Below, piece by piece: positions 17,344 to 27,823 of a stretch of DNA of 64,000 nt. Position numbers and translations under genes: made by a program. Source of the stretch: a virus; the IMG/VR virus record IMGVR_UViG_3300029914_000011, positions 1 to 64,000 of that record. One strand, 5' to 3'. Numbering within the stretch: position 1 is the first letter of the stretch; each line of letters opens with the position of its first letter. The notes below the pieces were generated by a model, which worked only from the letters and a program-made list of their open reading frames with translations, did no database searches and was not told the origin of the DNA.

Positions 17344-20300
17344 TTATGAGCCTATCAAAGAAACCGAAATATCTGAAATTTGATTTGCAATGAAAGCTTT
17401 CTCGCCAGTTACTAACTGAATCTCATCTGAAGCAACTGTGTAGGCAGGATTTGTGATCACAACAGATATAACTCCAGGAATTGCTCTAACTGCTTCAACG
17501 ATGGAAGACAAATCGATACTTTGACCTAACGGATTAGATTGAATGAGGGCATATACAGTAGACTGAATTTGGCTAGTAATTTGCGCAAAAGACACGCCGA
17601 TATTTGTCCTGATTGCAAGAGAAATCTGAATATTCTTTAAAAGCGGTTCTCTAATGAAAATATCTGTTCCTGCGGCATTTACACCAGGATAAGTAATAGA
17701 GTCTCTTGGATCTCCATAAATAACCCTGTTTGCTTCTCCAATAAGACCTATATCGAAATTGTAACTATCGATACCACTTCTAAAAGTTGTTGGAAAGTTT
17801 AATTTACCTAAAGATGTGAGCCCTACATTTGCAGATAAATTAATTTTATCGTATTGTGCAGAAGTATTAAGCACAATATTGTTAAAATTAGTTGTTCCAG
17901 GCTGAGGAGAAATATACGCAACTTGTTTGTATCCAGTATAAACTTTTCCTTCTTGCACAGACAAAGAAACTGAATTTGTGGATAGATTGGTATTGTATTG
18001 CGTAGAAACAACACCGGCAATAATTGCCGTAGTTGGACTTAGAACTTCAAGGATTTCATAGGTTCCAGCATTTCCTGTACCTAAAACCGATCCATTAATT
18101 ACTAACTTATCGCCAGGAATAGTTGCGTCATATTGGAAAAATTGGATTTGCGGTCTACTTACAGAGAAGGTAACCGCAGACATGCTAGATTGATTAACGG
18201 CTTCTGGACTAATTACGGTTAAGAACGATTCTTGCCCTGTTTGAGTAACAACAAAACTGAAAGCTGCTGGCATCGATACATCAACAGGAGAGTTAGTAGC
18301 AGCAGAAACAGTATTGGTAGCCGTAACAACATTAGATGCAACAGATACGTTTATTGCAGTCAGATGTCCGTTAAGGGCATTGTATAATTCGTTTGCTACA
18401 GTAGTAGAGGAATCGGAAGCGTTAATGGTTACTTCGATGCCAGTAAACCCAACAGGTGCTGGATCAGTATTACTTCCACCAGAAACATTAAACCAAACAT
18501 AGTATTGGTTAGAATTTCCACCATTATAGAGTTCAAAATAATCAGCAGCGCCAGAAGAAGAAAATGTACTACCGGCTGGCATAGTGAATTGAGTAATTTG
18601 TACCTGTGAAGGTCCAGAATTTGTAACCATGAAACTGCCTTGGTTATCGATATTAAATCCAGTTCCAAAAGTAACAACATCTCCTGGTAATACGTTTTGT
18701 AAATTAGGAGGTGTTCCAGTCCCTGTCCAGACCAATTCTTGTGTGCCTAAAGAGGTGACTACATTGAATACGGATGTTGAGTCATAACCAGTAGAAATTG
18801 GATTAACTACGCAAGTAATTTCTTCTTCTATTGCATTATCATTTTCGTACCAGATACTGTTGTTAAACATTCTGATAACTCTATAAGTTCCTTGATTTAA
18901 AGGAGAGAAAGGAGAGGCAAGAATTACGCTATCTCCTTCTGAAACAGAAGAAGTTGAAGTAAAGGCTCCTGCAGCAATTGCAGTACCACTCTCAGCCACT
19001 GCATTTGGATTAGATACAGTAAAAGAATTTCCTGTAAGACCTTCTACAAAGAAAGTACCATTATTGCCTGCATTGGCAGCGCCAGTAACAGTAACTAAAT
19101 CGCCGATTGATAACTCAGAAAAATTTGTATTTCCAGATGCAACGGTATATGTTCCAGTAGCGGATACATTTAGGGTCCATCCTCCAGAATCATTAAAATT
19201 TAAATTTGTACTAAAATTAGGAGATGATCCAACACCATTCCAACTCAAACAAGCAAGGGATCCTTGCTTTTCAATTCTGAAAGTGTCACCCTCTACCCTT
19301 ACATAATTTCTTGGGCTACCAAAGTAAAGTTGATCCGCTGTTTGGTTTTCCAAAATAACGGTTGATTCGCCAGAAATTGGGGTATTGCTTAAAACAGTAA
19401 CGCTCGTATTAGACGAGAAACCGGTATTCTTATTTTGATAATTTTGTGCCGCTGCTCTAAACCATTGATCGCTCGCCACAGCTTGACTTGCGATACTATT
19501 GGCAGAGAATATCATTTCGTTATTGCCTAACAACTCTCCAGAAGTAAGAACTGGCACAACATACTCATTACCGCTTCCGCCCACAATTTGAATTGATCCT
19601 ACAGATCCAACTGTATTGGTTGCTAATTGGAGATGCGTACCTCTATCAGAAACTTCAACATTTCCTACGGTAGTAAAGCCAGTTACTGCCAAAATAGACC
19701 AGAATTTCTGTACTTGATCCATTGTGGTTGGGACTAATACCACTGTGTCTCCGGCATTAAAAGAATATCCTGTATCGCTTGGATAGGTTAACGGTTTTTT
19801 AAAGGTAAACTGAGGAGTTACACCAATAGAAGAGTAAGCGATTGTTGTGTCTCCTACTCCACTTCCACTTACTTTAGTAAGCACTCCAGATGCTGGCGGA
19901 GTACCGATTGATCCAGTGGTGGTAAGGGATGTTCCAGCACTAATAGAAGATGTGACCGTAAAATATTGTAATTGATTATTACTATTGAAAGTTGTATATA
20001 CTGCTCCTACAGTAGCATTCGCAGCACCAACAGCAAATACATACTGACCATCATTGGCAATCCAGTTAATCCCGTCTTTCAAGAAATAAAATGGGATCGT
20101 GAATCCACTATCTTCATAGGTACTTAACACAATAATACCTGAACCAGAAGTTCCGCCATCATTCACGATTGTAGTCGTAAAATAATTAGACAAATTTGCG
20201 TTCACATAAGTATTAATTTGGGCTGCAGTAGTTGGAGATGATTGGTAAAAATAAATACCATTCAAAACACTGGTCGTAACATTGGTTTGAGCAACTGCAA

Positions 20301-23300
20301 CTCCGTCAGGTCTTTGCACTGTAAATGAAGTTGAGGTTGGCGCAAATCCTGCAGCAGTTGAGATCCTGAAAGTTCCAGTATTATTTACATTAAATCCAGT
20401 AGAAGGCAATATCGTTACATATTCTCCACCAGACAAAGTAAGTGCTGGAGATGTACCGGTTCCACTAAAGGAAAATGAAGAGAAAGTAATGGTGGTATCA
20501 CCTGTACCACTAGTTTTCGTTAATGTTCCAGAAGCGGGAGGCGCCCCATTAGATCCGGTAGAAACTAAAGTTGTGCCGCCAGCTATCGTAGTAGTTACAG
20601 TAAAGTTTTGGCCGTTGCTACTTACATATGTGGCACCTGCAGTTGCGTTTGCAGAACTAACAGTAAAGGTATATTGGCCTGCCCAATTATATGTTACTTG
20701 ATCGATTCCTGCTGTAGGAGTGTTTGGAGTTATAGTAACATTCCATTTCGTATTCGAGGAAATATTTGTTGTAATTGGATTTCCAGAAGCCAAACTAATT
20801 TGTACACTTACATTGTTTGCTGAAGTAACTGAGATACTAGAATTAATAGCCTGATTAGCCGAACTTGGATAGACATAAGAAACATTTATATACTCCCCGC
20901 TTGCTCCCCAAGCAGTAGATCTATAAAGAAGAGCTGTTTGGGTGTTTGATCCTTGCAATACATATTTTGCTTGCAATAACGCTTTAAAGTTTGAAAAGTC
21001 AAACCCAGTGAAATTGGTAGAAAAGCTAGCAGTTGGTCCAGTTGCGGTGTCGTATGCATTAAAACTGTAATTGTTTATTGCGTATGTGCTATTTACTAAC
21101 GCATTTCTATAAAGAGGAAGAGTATAGGTCTCACCAAGGGTATTATTGTCTACAATTACAACTACAGAATCGTTATATCCAAAATCCAAAGGATTTGCTA
21201 TATAAAATCTGTCTGCCACTCTTAATCTACGAACATCTGGGTATTCTGGTAGGATTGTAATGGCACTTCCAGCCGTTTCTGACATCTGAACGGTTTCACC
21301 GGAAGGCTGTTCATCATCAAGAATGGTTCCTGGAACTATTCCGTATGGGTTTAGGAATTGAATTAGTTCATTAGGGTCAAAAGAAGATACCGAAATAGCT
21401 GAAGAGAAATTGGTTACATAGGTGTCAATCGGTTCAGCATATGAATCAGAACTGATTGTTGAATGAAAAAACAAAGGAAGTTCTGCTTGGGCAGACTGAG
21501 TCTCATAATATGCAATTAATGCACTTTGACTTACACTATTAAGTCCGCTCTTGAAGTTTAAAAGAGATCCGGCAGTATCAGAAGTAACTACAGTAATTTG
21601 TCCATTTAAGTCATCAGAATTCGAAGTAATGGTAATGTTAGTATTGTCAATAATATTAAATTGTAATTGATCGGTTTGAGTTTGTAGTTCAATAGCAATT
21701 GCATTCAGTGTTTTGGTTCCTGCTTGAACTCTAAATTTTTGCGGAACATTGCTGGTTCTTACGACAGCAAAGCCAGAAATATAAGAATTATTTGCAGAAG
21801 CAGAAGCTATAGCGTATTCTGCTGCGGTAACTTTAATATCTAAAGTGCTACCAGTGTTTGCATGAACTCTTCCTTCGAGTTGATCCCCAGACGGTACTTG
21901 AGGAGACCAAACAATTACATAGTCTCCCGGTAATACATTTGAGAATGCGGAAGAAGAATTACTTGTATACCTAACAGTATTTGAGCCTACAAGTGTTACC
22001 GACAAGAGAGATCCCGAAATAATAGTCGGTATAAGAACTGCATTTGTATCAATTGAAATCCATATGTGGGCATCTGACGAAAGCGTTAAGGAGCCTGAAG
22101 AAATGGCTGAAGATTCGATATTGGCTTGGGTAACTGGAGTTCCTGCAGACAGAGAATCTCCCGCAACTAATGCTGTTACTAATTCAATTTGGGCTGTGTT
22201 TCTATCTAATATATAATCCGATGCTACCCCTTTAGAGAAAAGATCGCTAATGCTGATGACGCCTTTTGCAATTAAAGAAGTGGGATTTGATGCTGGAGTA
22301 CTCACTACCAACAGAGTGCCGCCACTAATAGTAACGCCTACGGTAAATGTAGCGCCATTATTGGTATAAGTGGCTCCAGCAGTAGCGTTTGTACTGGATA
22401 CTGTAAAGGCATATTGCCCATCAGATAATTGTAAGAAAGTAGAATAACTAATTGATGCGTCTCCACTTCCACTTACTTTAGTAAGCACCCCAGGACCTGT
22501 AATTGGGGTGTACAGAGTATTAACGATATTAATCTGAGCTCTATCAATTGCTCCTAAGTTACTGGTAATTTCAATTGTAGATCCCACAATAGATGCGGTG
22601 ATGCCGGAAACTACGCTATTTAGAACATTTACCCAAGATTGTAGGCTGTTTGAATAGGAAAGGGTCGTATAGGTTCCTTCAGCAACAAAGTCGGCATCCG
22701 TTAAAGTATAAGTAATAGGGCTCGTTCCATCAACTCCAATACTTAAAGTTTCTCCAGAAGCTAGAGTAGGAGACCAAAGACTTTGTTCTTGTGTAAAAAT
22801 TGATGCAGTAGACCCATCTTCTGTTAGGAGTTTACCGTTCTTGTAAAGCCTTAAGGTTTCTGCTATTTGTGAAGGGAATTCCAAAACAGAGTTTGCATCT
22901 GTTACAGAAGAACTTGCGGGAGTTGTGACCTGAATCTTATTTGTGACTTCATCTTCTGGTCTGATAACTACATATGTTCCGCCACCAGCAGTTACTGCCT
23001 CAAAATTAAGTAGTGTATCTGCATTTATGCTTGCGCATACTTCATATGCAGTTGCACTACCAGGATTCGCGAAATCGGTAGATGCAAAAGTGTGTTCGTA
23101 AGTAATATTACCAACAACAACCGTAAGTACCTCACCGCCAGATAAAGCAAAAGGTTCTAGCGCTACAGTTTGAAGGAAAGCCTTGGTTACAGAAGTTTGT
23201 TCTCCGCCAGTAACCAATTGAAAAAATTTCTCTCCACCTAAAGCTGAGTTTACGATGGTCTCAATGGCAACACCGGTATGGGTTGCTTCTAATCCAGCCC

Positions 23301-24516
23301 CATTATCAATATAGACAGTAGTATTTGTAGCCGAATTCAATACGTCCGTACTTACAATTGTGTCTGATCCAGTTGGGTCTTGGACTCCTTGAAGAGCGGA
23401 TTCAATTGCGGTAACGGTACCTAGACCGGTAGAAGCTAAAGCATTCTTGATGTTGATTCTTAATTCGTCATCTGTTTCAGTATCTAGCCCTGTAGTAATA
23501 CCAAGCGGATTTGTTACAAAGGCATTTGGAAGACCGGTAGGATTCCCAGAAAATTCAGAGATTGCACCTGCAGGAACATTCGCTGCGGATCCCGGTAAGA
23601 CGGCGACGATTGGAATATTGGTTACAGTCGTTTCTCCATCTAAAATAATTCCACTTTGGGTTACAGAATATTGAATATCTGGAGTTGTTCCAATTCCTGG
23701 ACTAATTACTATAGTGTTTACTGGTACGGTTCTAACGCCACCTTGGGAAAGAATCACTGTCTCGCTGATATTATGAAATTTTGTAGTTGGACTATCTAAT
23801 GTTATTTCCCAAAAACTTCCAATTTGAACTGGTGGGGCCTTATAAGTAAATGCAGTACCATTGGTCGATGCCGTATTGCTGATATGGATCTGACTTGAAG
23901 AGTCAATAGAAGAAATTGTTGTTCCAGTTGGGATTCCGGCTCCAAAGACAGTAAATCCTACTAGTAAATTGGCCGTAGAAGGGATTCCTGAAATAATATT
24001 GGACGCTATAGAACTAACTCCAGTAAATCCAGTAGAGTTCGCTCCATAAGAAATGGGACCTTCTACGTTAACACTTCCTCGACCGATATAAATTGCGCCT
24101 GTGGCAGGAAAGGAAGAGGCATTACTTACAAAAATAGTGGTAGAGCCAGCGATTGGGGGATTCGCTCCTGCATAAATTAGAGTAGATATTTTTTGAAAAG
24201 AAAGATCGGTAACTGTTACGAAACTCGTAGCAGCGGAAGCTCCAACAACCGGAACATTGAATTCGGCGGCCAAATTCTTTAAAGCTGGTCCAGTAGCACG
24301 ATCTAGGTTGTAATCTCTTAAAATCTGGAATATGTCCCCACTTGCACGGGCTACCATAAGAGCAACAACTTTAAAGAAACTTACGTTTGCCGACCCAATG
24401 TTTAGATCGTTGATCCCCAATGCAGACGCATAACTACTCGATGATTGACCAAGTAAGTCTTCATAGGACTGGGGCTGTGGTAAAGACGAACTTGGGGGAG
24501 TTGGGCTAGTTGCCAT
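17344..24516 (-). CDS. giant baseplate J-like wedge protein (2390 aa) with repeat insertions
   Basis: The N-terminus (about 20-100: SYEDLLGQ, ATGPALKNLAAEFNVPV) and residues about 280-380 (NVPAGAISEF, GLDTETDDELRINIKNAL) are typical of the gp47/J baseplate family. The final 170 residues (YPGVNAAGTDIFIREPLLK, AVRAIPGVISVVI) are the J C-terminal domain. Ordinary J proteins have 300-600 residues, so about 1800 residues are inserted. The insert contains at least three copies of a unit of the form QY.F.V...NAT.GA.Y with GVLTK.SGSGD.TI, beta-sandwich-like sequences, and one NSNQYYVWFNVSGG module. AGAGG lies 7 bases before the ATG. The protein probably builds the baseplate wedges, with outward-facing adhesin-like decorations. 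Confidence 0.82.
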   Translation of the reverse strand: MATSPTPPSSSLPQPQSYEDLLGQSSSSYASALGINDLNIGSANVSFFKVVALMVARASGDIFQILRDYNLDRATGPALKNLAAEFNVPVVGASAATSFVTVTDLSFQKISTLIYAGANPPIAGSTTIFVSNASSFPATGAIYIGRGSVNVEGPISYGANSTGFTGVSSIASNIISGIPSTANLLVGFTVFGAGIPTGTTISSIDSSSQIHISNTASTNGTAFTYKAPPVQIGSFWEITLDSPTTKFHNISETVILSQGGVRTVPVNTIVISPGIGTTPDIQYSVTQSGIILDGETTVTNIPIVAVLPGSAANVPAGAISEFSGNPTGLPNAFVTNPLGITTGLDTETDDELRINIKNALASTGLGTVTAIESALQGVQDPTGSDTIVSTDVLNSATNTTVYIDNGAGLEATHTGVAIETIVNSALGGEKFFQLVTGGEQTSVTKAFLQTVALEPFALSGGEVLTVVVGNITYEHTFASTDFANPGSATAYEVCASINADTLLNFEAVTAGGGTYVVIRPEDEVTNKIQVTTPASSSVTDANSVLEFPSQIAETLRLYKNGKLLTEDGSTASIFTQEQSLWSPTLASGETLSIGVDGTSPITYTLTDADFVAEGTYTTLSYSNSLQSWVNVLNSVVSGITASIVGSTIEITSNLGAIDRAQINIVNTLYTPITGPGVLTKVSGSGDASISYSTFLQLSDGQYAFTVSSTNATAGATYTNNGATFTVGVTISGGTLLVVSTPASNPTSLIAKGVISISDLFSKGVASDYILDRNTAQIELVTALVAGDSLSAGTPVTQANIESSAISSGSLTLSSDAHIWISIDTNAVLIPTIISGSLLSVTLVGSNTVRYTSNSSSAFSNVLPGDYVIVWSPQVPSGDQLEGRVHANTGSTLDIKVTAAEYAIASASANNSYISGFAVVRTSNVPQKFRVQAGTKTLNAIAIELQTQTDQLQFNIIDNTNITITSNSDDLNGQITVVTSDTAGSLLNFKSGLNSVSQSALIAYYETQSAQAELPLFFHSTISSDSYAEPIDTYVTNFSSAISVSSFDPNELIQFLNPYGIVPGTILDDEQPSGETVQMSETAGSAITILPEYPDVRRLRVADRFYIANPLDFGYNDSVVVIVDNNTLGETYTLPLYRNALVNSTYAINNYSFNAYDTATGPTASFSTNFTGFDFSNFKALLQAKYVLQGSNTQTALLYRSTAWGASGEYINVSYVYPSSANQAINSSISVTSANNVSVQISLASGNPITTNISSNTKWNVTITPNTPTAGIDQVTYNWAGQYTFTVSSANATAGATYVSSNGQNFTVTTTIAGGTTLVSTGSNGAPPASGTLTKTSGTGDTTITFSSFSFSGTGTSPALTLSGGEYVTILPSTGFNVNNTGTFRISTAAGFAPTSTSFTVQRPDGVAVAQTNVTTSVLNGIYFYQSSPTTAAQINTYVNANLSNYFTTTIVNDGGTSGSGIIVLSTYEDSGFTIPFYFLKDGINWIANDGQYVFAVGAANATVGAVYTTFNSNNQLQYFTVTSSISAGTSLTTTGSIGTPPASGVLTKVSGSGVGDTTIAYSSIGVTPQFTFKKPLTYPSDTGYSFNAGDTVVLVPTTMDQVQKFWSILAVTGFTTVGNVEVSDRGTHLQLATNTVGSVGSIQIVGGSGNEYVVPVLTSGELLGNNEMIFSANSIASQAVASDQWFRAAAQNYQNKNTGFSSNTSVTVLSNTPISGESTVILENQTADQLYFGSPRNYVRVEGDTFRIEKQGSLACLSWNGVGSSPNFSTNLNFNDSGGWTLNVSATGTYTVASGNTNFSELSIGDLVTVTGAANAGNNGTFFVEGLTGNSFTVSNPNAVAESGTAIAAGAFTSTSSVSEGDSVILASPFSPLNQGTYRVIRMFNNSIWYENDNAIEEEITCVVNPISTGYDSTSVFNVVTSLGTQELVWTGTGTPPNLQNVLPGDVVTFGTGFNIDNQGSFMVTNSGPSQVQITQFTMPAGSTFSSSGAADYFELYNGGNSNQYYVWFNVSGGSNTDPAPVGFTGIEVTINASDSSTTVANELYNALNGHLTAINVSVASNVVTATNTVSAATNSPVDVSMPAAFSFVVTQTGQESFLTVISPEAVNQSSMSAVTFSVSRPQIQFFQYDATIPGDKLVINGSVLGTGNAGTYEILEVLSPTTAIIAGVVSTQYNTNLSTNSVSLSVQEGKVYTGYKQVAYISPQPGTTNFNNIVLNTSAQYDKINLSANVGLTSLGKLNFPTTFRSGIDSYNFDIGLIGEANRVIYGDPRDSITYPGVNAAGTDIFIREPLLKNIQISLAIRTNIGVSFAQITSQIQSTVYALIQSNPLGQSIDLSSIVEAVRAIPGVISVVITNPAYTVASDEIQLVTGEKAFIANQISDISVSLIGS

Positions 24517-24535
24517 TTAAAAACCTCTTATACAG

Positions 24536-24543
24536 TAAGATTG
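24536..24543 (-). promoter_or_regulatory. CAATCTTA late-promoter-like motif
   Basis: Minus-strand CAATCTTA 20 bases before the ATG of the 2390-aa gene. A start 6 bases downstream leaves a leader of about 14 bases with AGAGG. Confidence 0.55.
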
Positions 24544-24593
24544 AGGGTATGTAAGTCCTCGTATATATTATATCGCCAGAAAATTCTTAAAAT

Positions 24594-27224
24594 CTAATTA
24601 GTTGTAGGTAAAGTAAAAGCAACCGGAAAAACCCCTTGAATTCCGGCTAGTTGAACCAATAGATTAATTCCCAAACTAGGTCCATTTAATGTGACCTGTA
24701 ATCCGTCAACTGCGGAGAACCTTGGGTCTGCGGTAACCATATTTACGATTTGTTTGTAAATATCGGAAGCCGTTATGTCGGATACAGCCGTACCTGGCTT
24801 AACACCTAGCCCAAACGTAGGATCTGTTAAGGAAGTACCCAATTGTGTGCCGAATTTGATGTTTAATGCCTGTATAAGGTTGGTAATACCGGCAGCAAGC
24901 CTAAAATCACCTGTATTGGTCGTAGCAAGGTCCCCAGATGGGTCGAGTAACCAATCAACCTTACTTAATCCAACCAAATTGACGTTGGCTACGCTTGAAG
25001 GAATAGAAATCTGGTCATAGGCCGGAGTCTGCAAGTCACTAGGTACAAAAATAACATTTTGGCTATTCACCGTTCCTGGCAAATATGCTTGTATGTATGC
25101 GCTATCAGCAATCGTATAGTTGTCCAAATTAGATAAGCCGTCCAAAGTTAATAGAAAGCTAGTTTGTGAAAGAGGGACAATATCCAAAATTGTCCTAGCG
25201 GTAGGAGATTGCGTACTAGAATTTAAATAAATTGTTTGTCCGACAAACAAGTCTTGGCTAGCACCTATTACAATATTTCTACCATTTGCATTTGACAATA
25301 AGGAGTATTGAAATCCATTCTCGTCAATATAGGGCTCTCTTAATTCATTCAGGGTCACAATCTCAAGCCACCGTTGCGAATCTCCCAAATATCTTTGAGC
25401 AATTTGCTCAACATTTAATCCAAATGGGACTGGGACTTGGATTTTAGAATTCGATATAGAAAATTCAATGCCTGAAGTAGCGGCCAATGCATTCACGTAC
25501 TGCATGTTATTTAATATTTGGTCGTTATCTAATTGATTGGTTGCAGTCAACAAATCATAAGACTCCACTAAAGCATAGAAGGTTTGTAGTATATCGAACT
25601 CGTCAAGAGTCATTGGTTGCGTTCTTACTAATGGAGGCGGTTGATTGAAAAGGGTACTATAGTAAGAATTTCCTGCACCAAATGAATTTGATAATTGAGT
25701 ACAAAGAGTCAAAATAGTATTTCTCATATTTTGCAAGTCCTGTACCGTAAAGTCATTTACTGTATCAAGTTCTGTTTGGAGCGCATTTTGTTGAGCATTA
25801 TTTAAACTCAAACTGTTCACTGGTACCTGACTCATCAGCATAGGATACTGTAGCGGACTAGAAAAAACATTGTTTGATGGATTTAAGGTTGAAGAAACAG
25901 TTGCAGAATTTCCGAGTTGCCCATTGGCAACAGCAGAAGAGGAAAGCCCTTCATTTGTCTGATTTAATTGCTGAATTTGAGACAATTTTTGGGTTGTTAC
26001 TGAATCCGTGGCTGCATTTCCAGTTAGATTATTTATATTTAAAGTAGCCAAAAAATTAGAAACTGTACTTTTTGCATCCCCAACAAGTTGTGATGGTAAG
26101 TCAGAAACTGCCAAAGCTACTCCTGCTAGTTGCTTTACAAGAATTCCTGTTTGTCTTATGATATTCAGAACGCTGTCAACATCTGAACGCACTGCACCAA
26201 TTAAATTATACGCTGCCGCTGCAGTATTTTGAGCCGCACTTATAGTGTTTAATATTTTTTGTAGAATGCCAGGACTGAGTGGCGTAACTTGAAGAGCATT
26301 AAGTCCCGGTTCTTGATTTAAATTAATTCTTCGCCAAGCCTTCAATTGCAAAGTATAGTCAATTTCTAGTGGGTGATTTACGCTTTCTTCCCAGTTAAAA
26401 TTGATTGGGGTGACTACGAAGGATTGATTCTGTTTAACAATATCGAAAACTAATCTCCAACCAGCATTGGCGGGATTTCTTTTGCCTTCTTCATACTGTT
26501 CTAAAAATTGCTGAAGCATTATGGTCTGGTAATATCCCGTACCAAAACCTTCGGCTTCTGGATCGCTTCCATTTAATTGTTCTTGTGGATTGGTATTGTC
26601 TGGTCTATAATTTATTGGTTTAGCAGCGTTTGATCCTGTAGTTATATTGTTTATGACAGATGTAAACTGAGTGGCTACATTTTGAGCAGCTTGAATCGTA
26701 TTACCAAAGATAGATTGTAATACACCTGGTGTCCCAGGCTGAGGTACAATAGAAGGTCTTCCAGGCCAAACACCAAAGGTTCCTTTAATGGAAATGTTTT
26801 TAAAACGAACACCTGAATGTTCTTCCAAAACGCCTCTTAGGGTAGCCGAAAGATTGATGGCAAATTGATCCGTAATAGATAGTTGCTGAGGAGTAATGGG
26901 CAATCTAAATTCCCAAGAAGAATCCATGGGAATAAAGGCAAGAGTTCCATTACCGAGTGGTTCAATATTTATTTCTTGGGGTTCATCTCCACCTACAACC
27001 TTATTTCCATTGAAGGTATCTATTACGATAAGTCGATAATAGGCAAGTTTATCCCAAAGATTTGGGTTAGGTTGCAATTGTGGGAAAAAAGCACTTGAAA
27101 CCGAAGTCCAGGGAAAGGGAGAGTTTTGGAATGCATATGATTGTACTCCCCCAGAAATAGTAAGGGGGCTCAAATTAGATGAACCAAAATTCAATGAGTT
27201 AGTATCGGCGACTCCAAATGGCAT
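24594..27224 (-). CDS. baseplate protein with LysM-like and gp25-like domains (876 aa)
   Basis: Residues about 595-670 (VPFGLNVEQIAQRYLGDSQR, then GASQDLFVGQTIYL) look like the LysM-type domain found in gp53-class wedge proteins. Residues about 770-876 (GDFRLAAGITNLIQALNIKF, DPTFGLGV, VTADPRFSAVDGLQV) match gp25/W-type baseplate wedge proteins, which resemble the sheath polymerisation domain. In T4 these are separate genes. The first 300 residues (ISIKGTFGVWPGRPS, YTLQLKAWRRI) look like a baseplate scaffold of other myoviruses. It should link wedge and sheath. The start codon follows a CAATCTTA motif by 5 bases, with no Shine-Dalgarno. Confidence 0.78.
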   Translation of the reverse strand: MPFGVADTNSLNFGSSNLSPLTISGGVQSYAFQNSPFPWTSVSSAFFPQLQPNPNLWDKLAYYRLIVIDTFNGNKVVGGDEPQEINIEPLGNGTLAFIPMDSSWEFRLPITPQQLSITDQFAINLSATLRGVLEEHSGVRFKNISIKGTFGVWPGRPSIVPQPGTPGVLQSIFGNTIQAAQNVATQFTSVINNITTGSNAAKPINYRPDNTNPQEQLNGSDPEAEGFGTGYYQTIMLQQFLEQYEEGKRNPANAGWRLVFDIVKQNQSFVVTPINFNWEESVNHPLEIDYTLQLKAWRRINLNQEPGLNALQVTPLSPGILQKILNTISAAQNTAAAAYNLIGAVRSDVDSVLNIIRQTGILVKQLAGVALAVSDLPSQLVGDAKSTVSNFLATLNINNLTGNAATDSVTTQKLSQIQQLNQTNEGLSSSAVANGQLGNSATVSSTLNPSNNVFSSPLQYPMLMSQVPVNSLSLNNAQQNALQTELDTVNDFTVQDLQNMRNTILTLCTQLSNSFGAGNSYYSTLFNQPPPLVRTQPMTLDEFDILQTFYALVESYDLLTATNQLDNDQILNNMQYVNALAATSGIEFSISNSKIQVPVPFGLNVEQIAQRYLGDSQRWLEIVTLNELREPYIDENGFQYSLLSNANGRNIVIGASQDLFVGQTIYLNSSTQSPTARTILDIVPLSQTSFLLTLDGLSNLDNYTIADSAYIQAYLPGTVNSQNVIFVPSDLQTPAYDQISIPSSVANVNLVGLSKVDWLLDPSGDLATTNTGDFRLAAGITNLIQALNIKFGTQLGTSLTDPTFGLGVKPGTAVSDITASDIYKQIVNMVTADPRFSAVDGLQVTLNGPSLGINLLVQLAGIQGVFPVAFTLPTTN

Positions 27225-27229
27225 AAATA

Positions 27230-27237
27230 TAAGATTG
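27230..27237 (-). promoter_or_regulatory. CAATCTTA motif giving a leaderless start
   Basis: Minus-strand CAATCTTA ends 5 bases before ATG 27224. A transcript starting about 6 bases after it would begin with AUG. The upstream AAACCG.CAATCTTAT context is shared with the tape-measure promoter. Confidence 0.55.
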
Positions 27238-27288
27238 TCGGTTTAGGTTTACACAGATATGTCACTAAATATGTGATATAAAAAGTAT

Positions 27289-27819
27289 ATGATTAAATTT
27301 AGACTTATTAACTTCTTATTGCTTTTCCTAATTTTAGTATCATTTAACACATTGTTATCTAAGGTAAAAATGCACCCTAAATTTAAAGGGGTGGACCCTA
27401 AAGTTCAGACCTATACAGACGAATGGATGGATTTGGCAGGCGCATACGGATTAAATTTCAATCATGAGGTAACTATTGGGTTTGGCGATATTAATAGGCC
27501 AAACGTTGTAGCTCAATGCGAATACGGATGGAATTTTAGAGAAATCACAATAGATTCAACATATTGGAACAATATGGATCCTGTCGATAGAAACATGGCC
27601 GTTTGGCACGAATTAGGCCACTGTTACTGTAATGAAGGGCACCAATTTGGAAAAGACCATAAAAAATATAATGATGACGGAATTAATCCTCCAGACGGCT
27701 TTTTTGACGATAGTTGCCCAAAATCCTTTATGTATCCATATGTTATATACCAGGGGTGTATTTATAAACATTTTTCGCAATATTTAGACGATATGTTCCA
27801 AAACTGTAAACCCTACTAA
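27289..27819 (+). CDS. exported HExxH metallopeptidase-like protein
   Basis: 176 aa. Residues 5-25 form a hydrophobic N-terminal signal or anchor (LINFLLLFLILVSFNTLL). The zinc motif is HELGHCYCNEGH (about residues 104-115), with a downstream SFMYP that could be a metzincin-type Met-turn. The third His is one residue further away than in canonical metzincins. Six further cysteines suggest disulphides after export. It may act on the host envelope or on secreted proteins; the target is unknown. It lies between structural genes on the opposite strand. Confidence 0.7.
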   Translation: MIKFRLINFLLLFLILVSFNTLLSKVKMHPKFKGVDPKVQTYTDEWMDLAGAYGLNFNHEVTIGFGDINRPNVVAQCEYGWNFREITIDSTYWNNMDPVDRNMAVWHELGHCYCNEGHQFGKDHKKYNDDGINPPDGFFDDSCPKSFMYPYVIYQGCIYKHFSQYLDDMFQNCKPY

Positions 27820-27823
27820 TATT

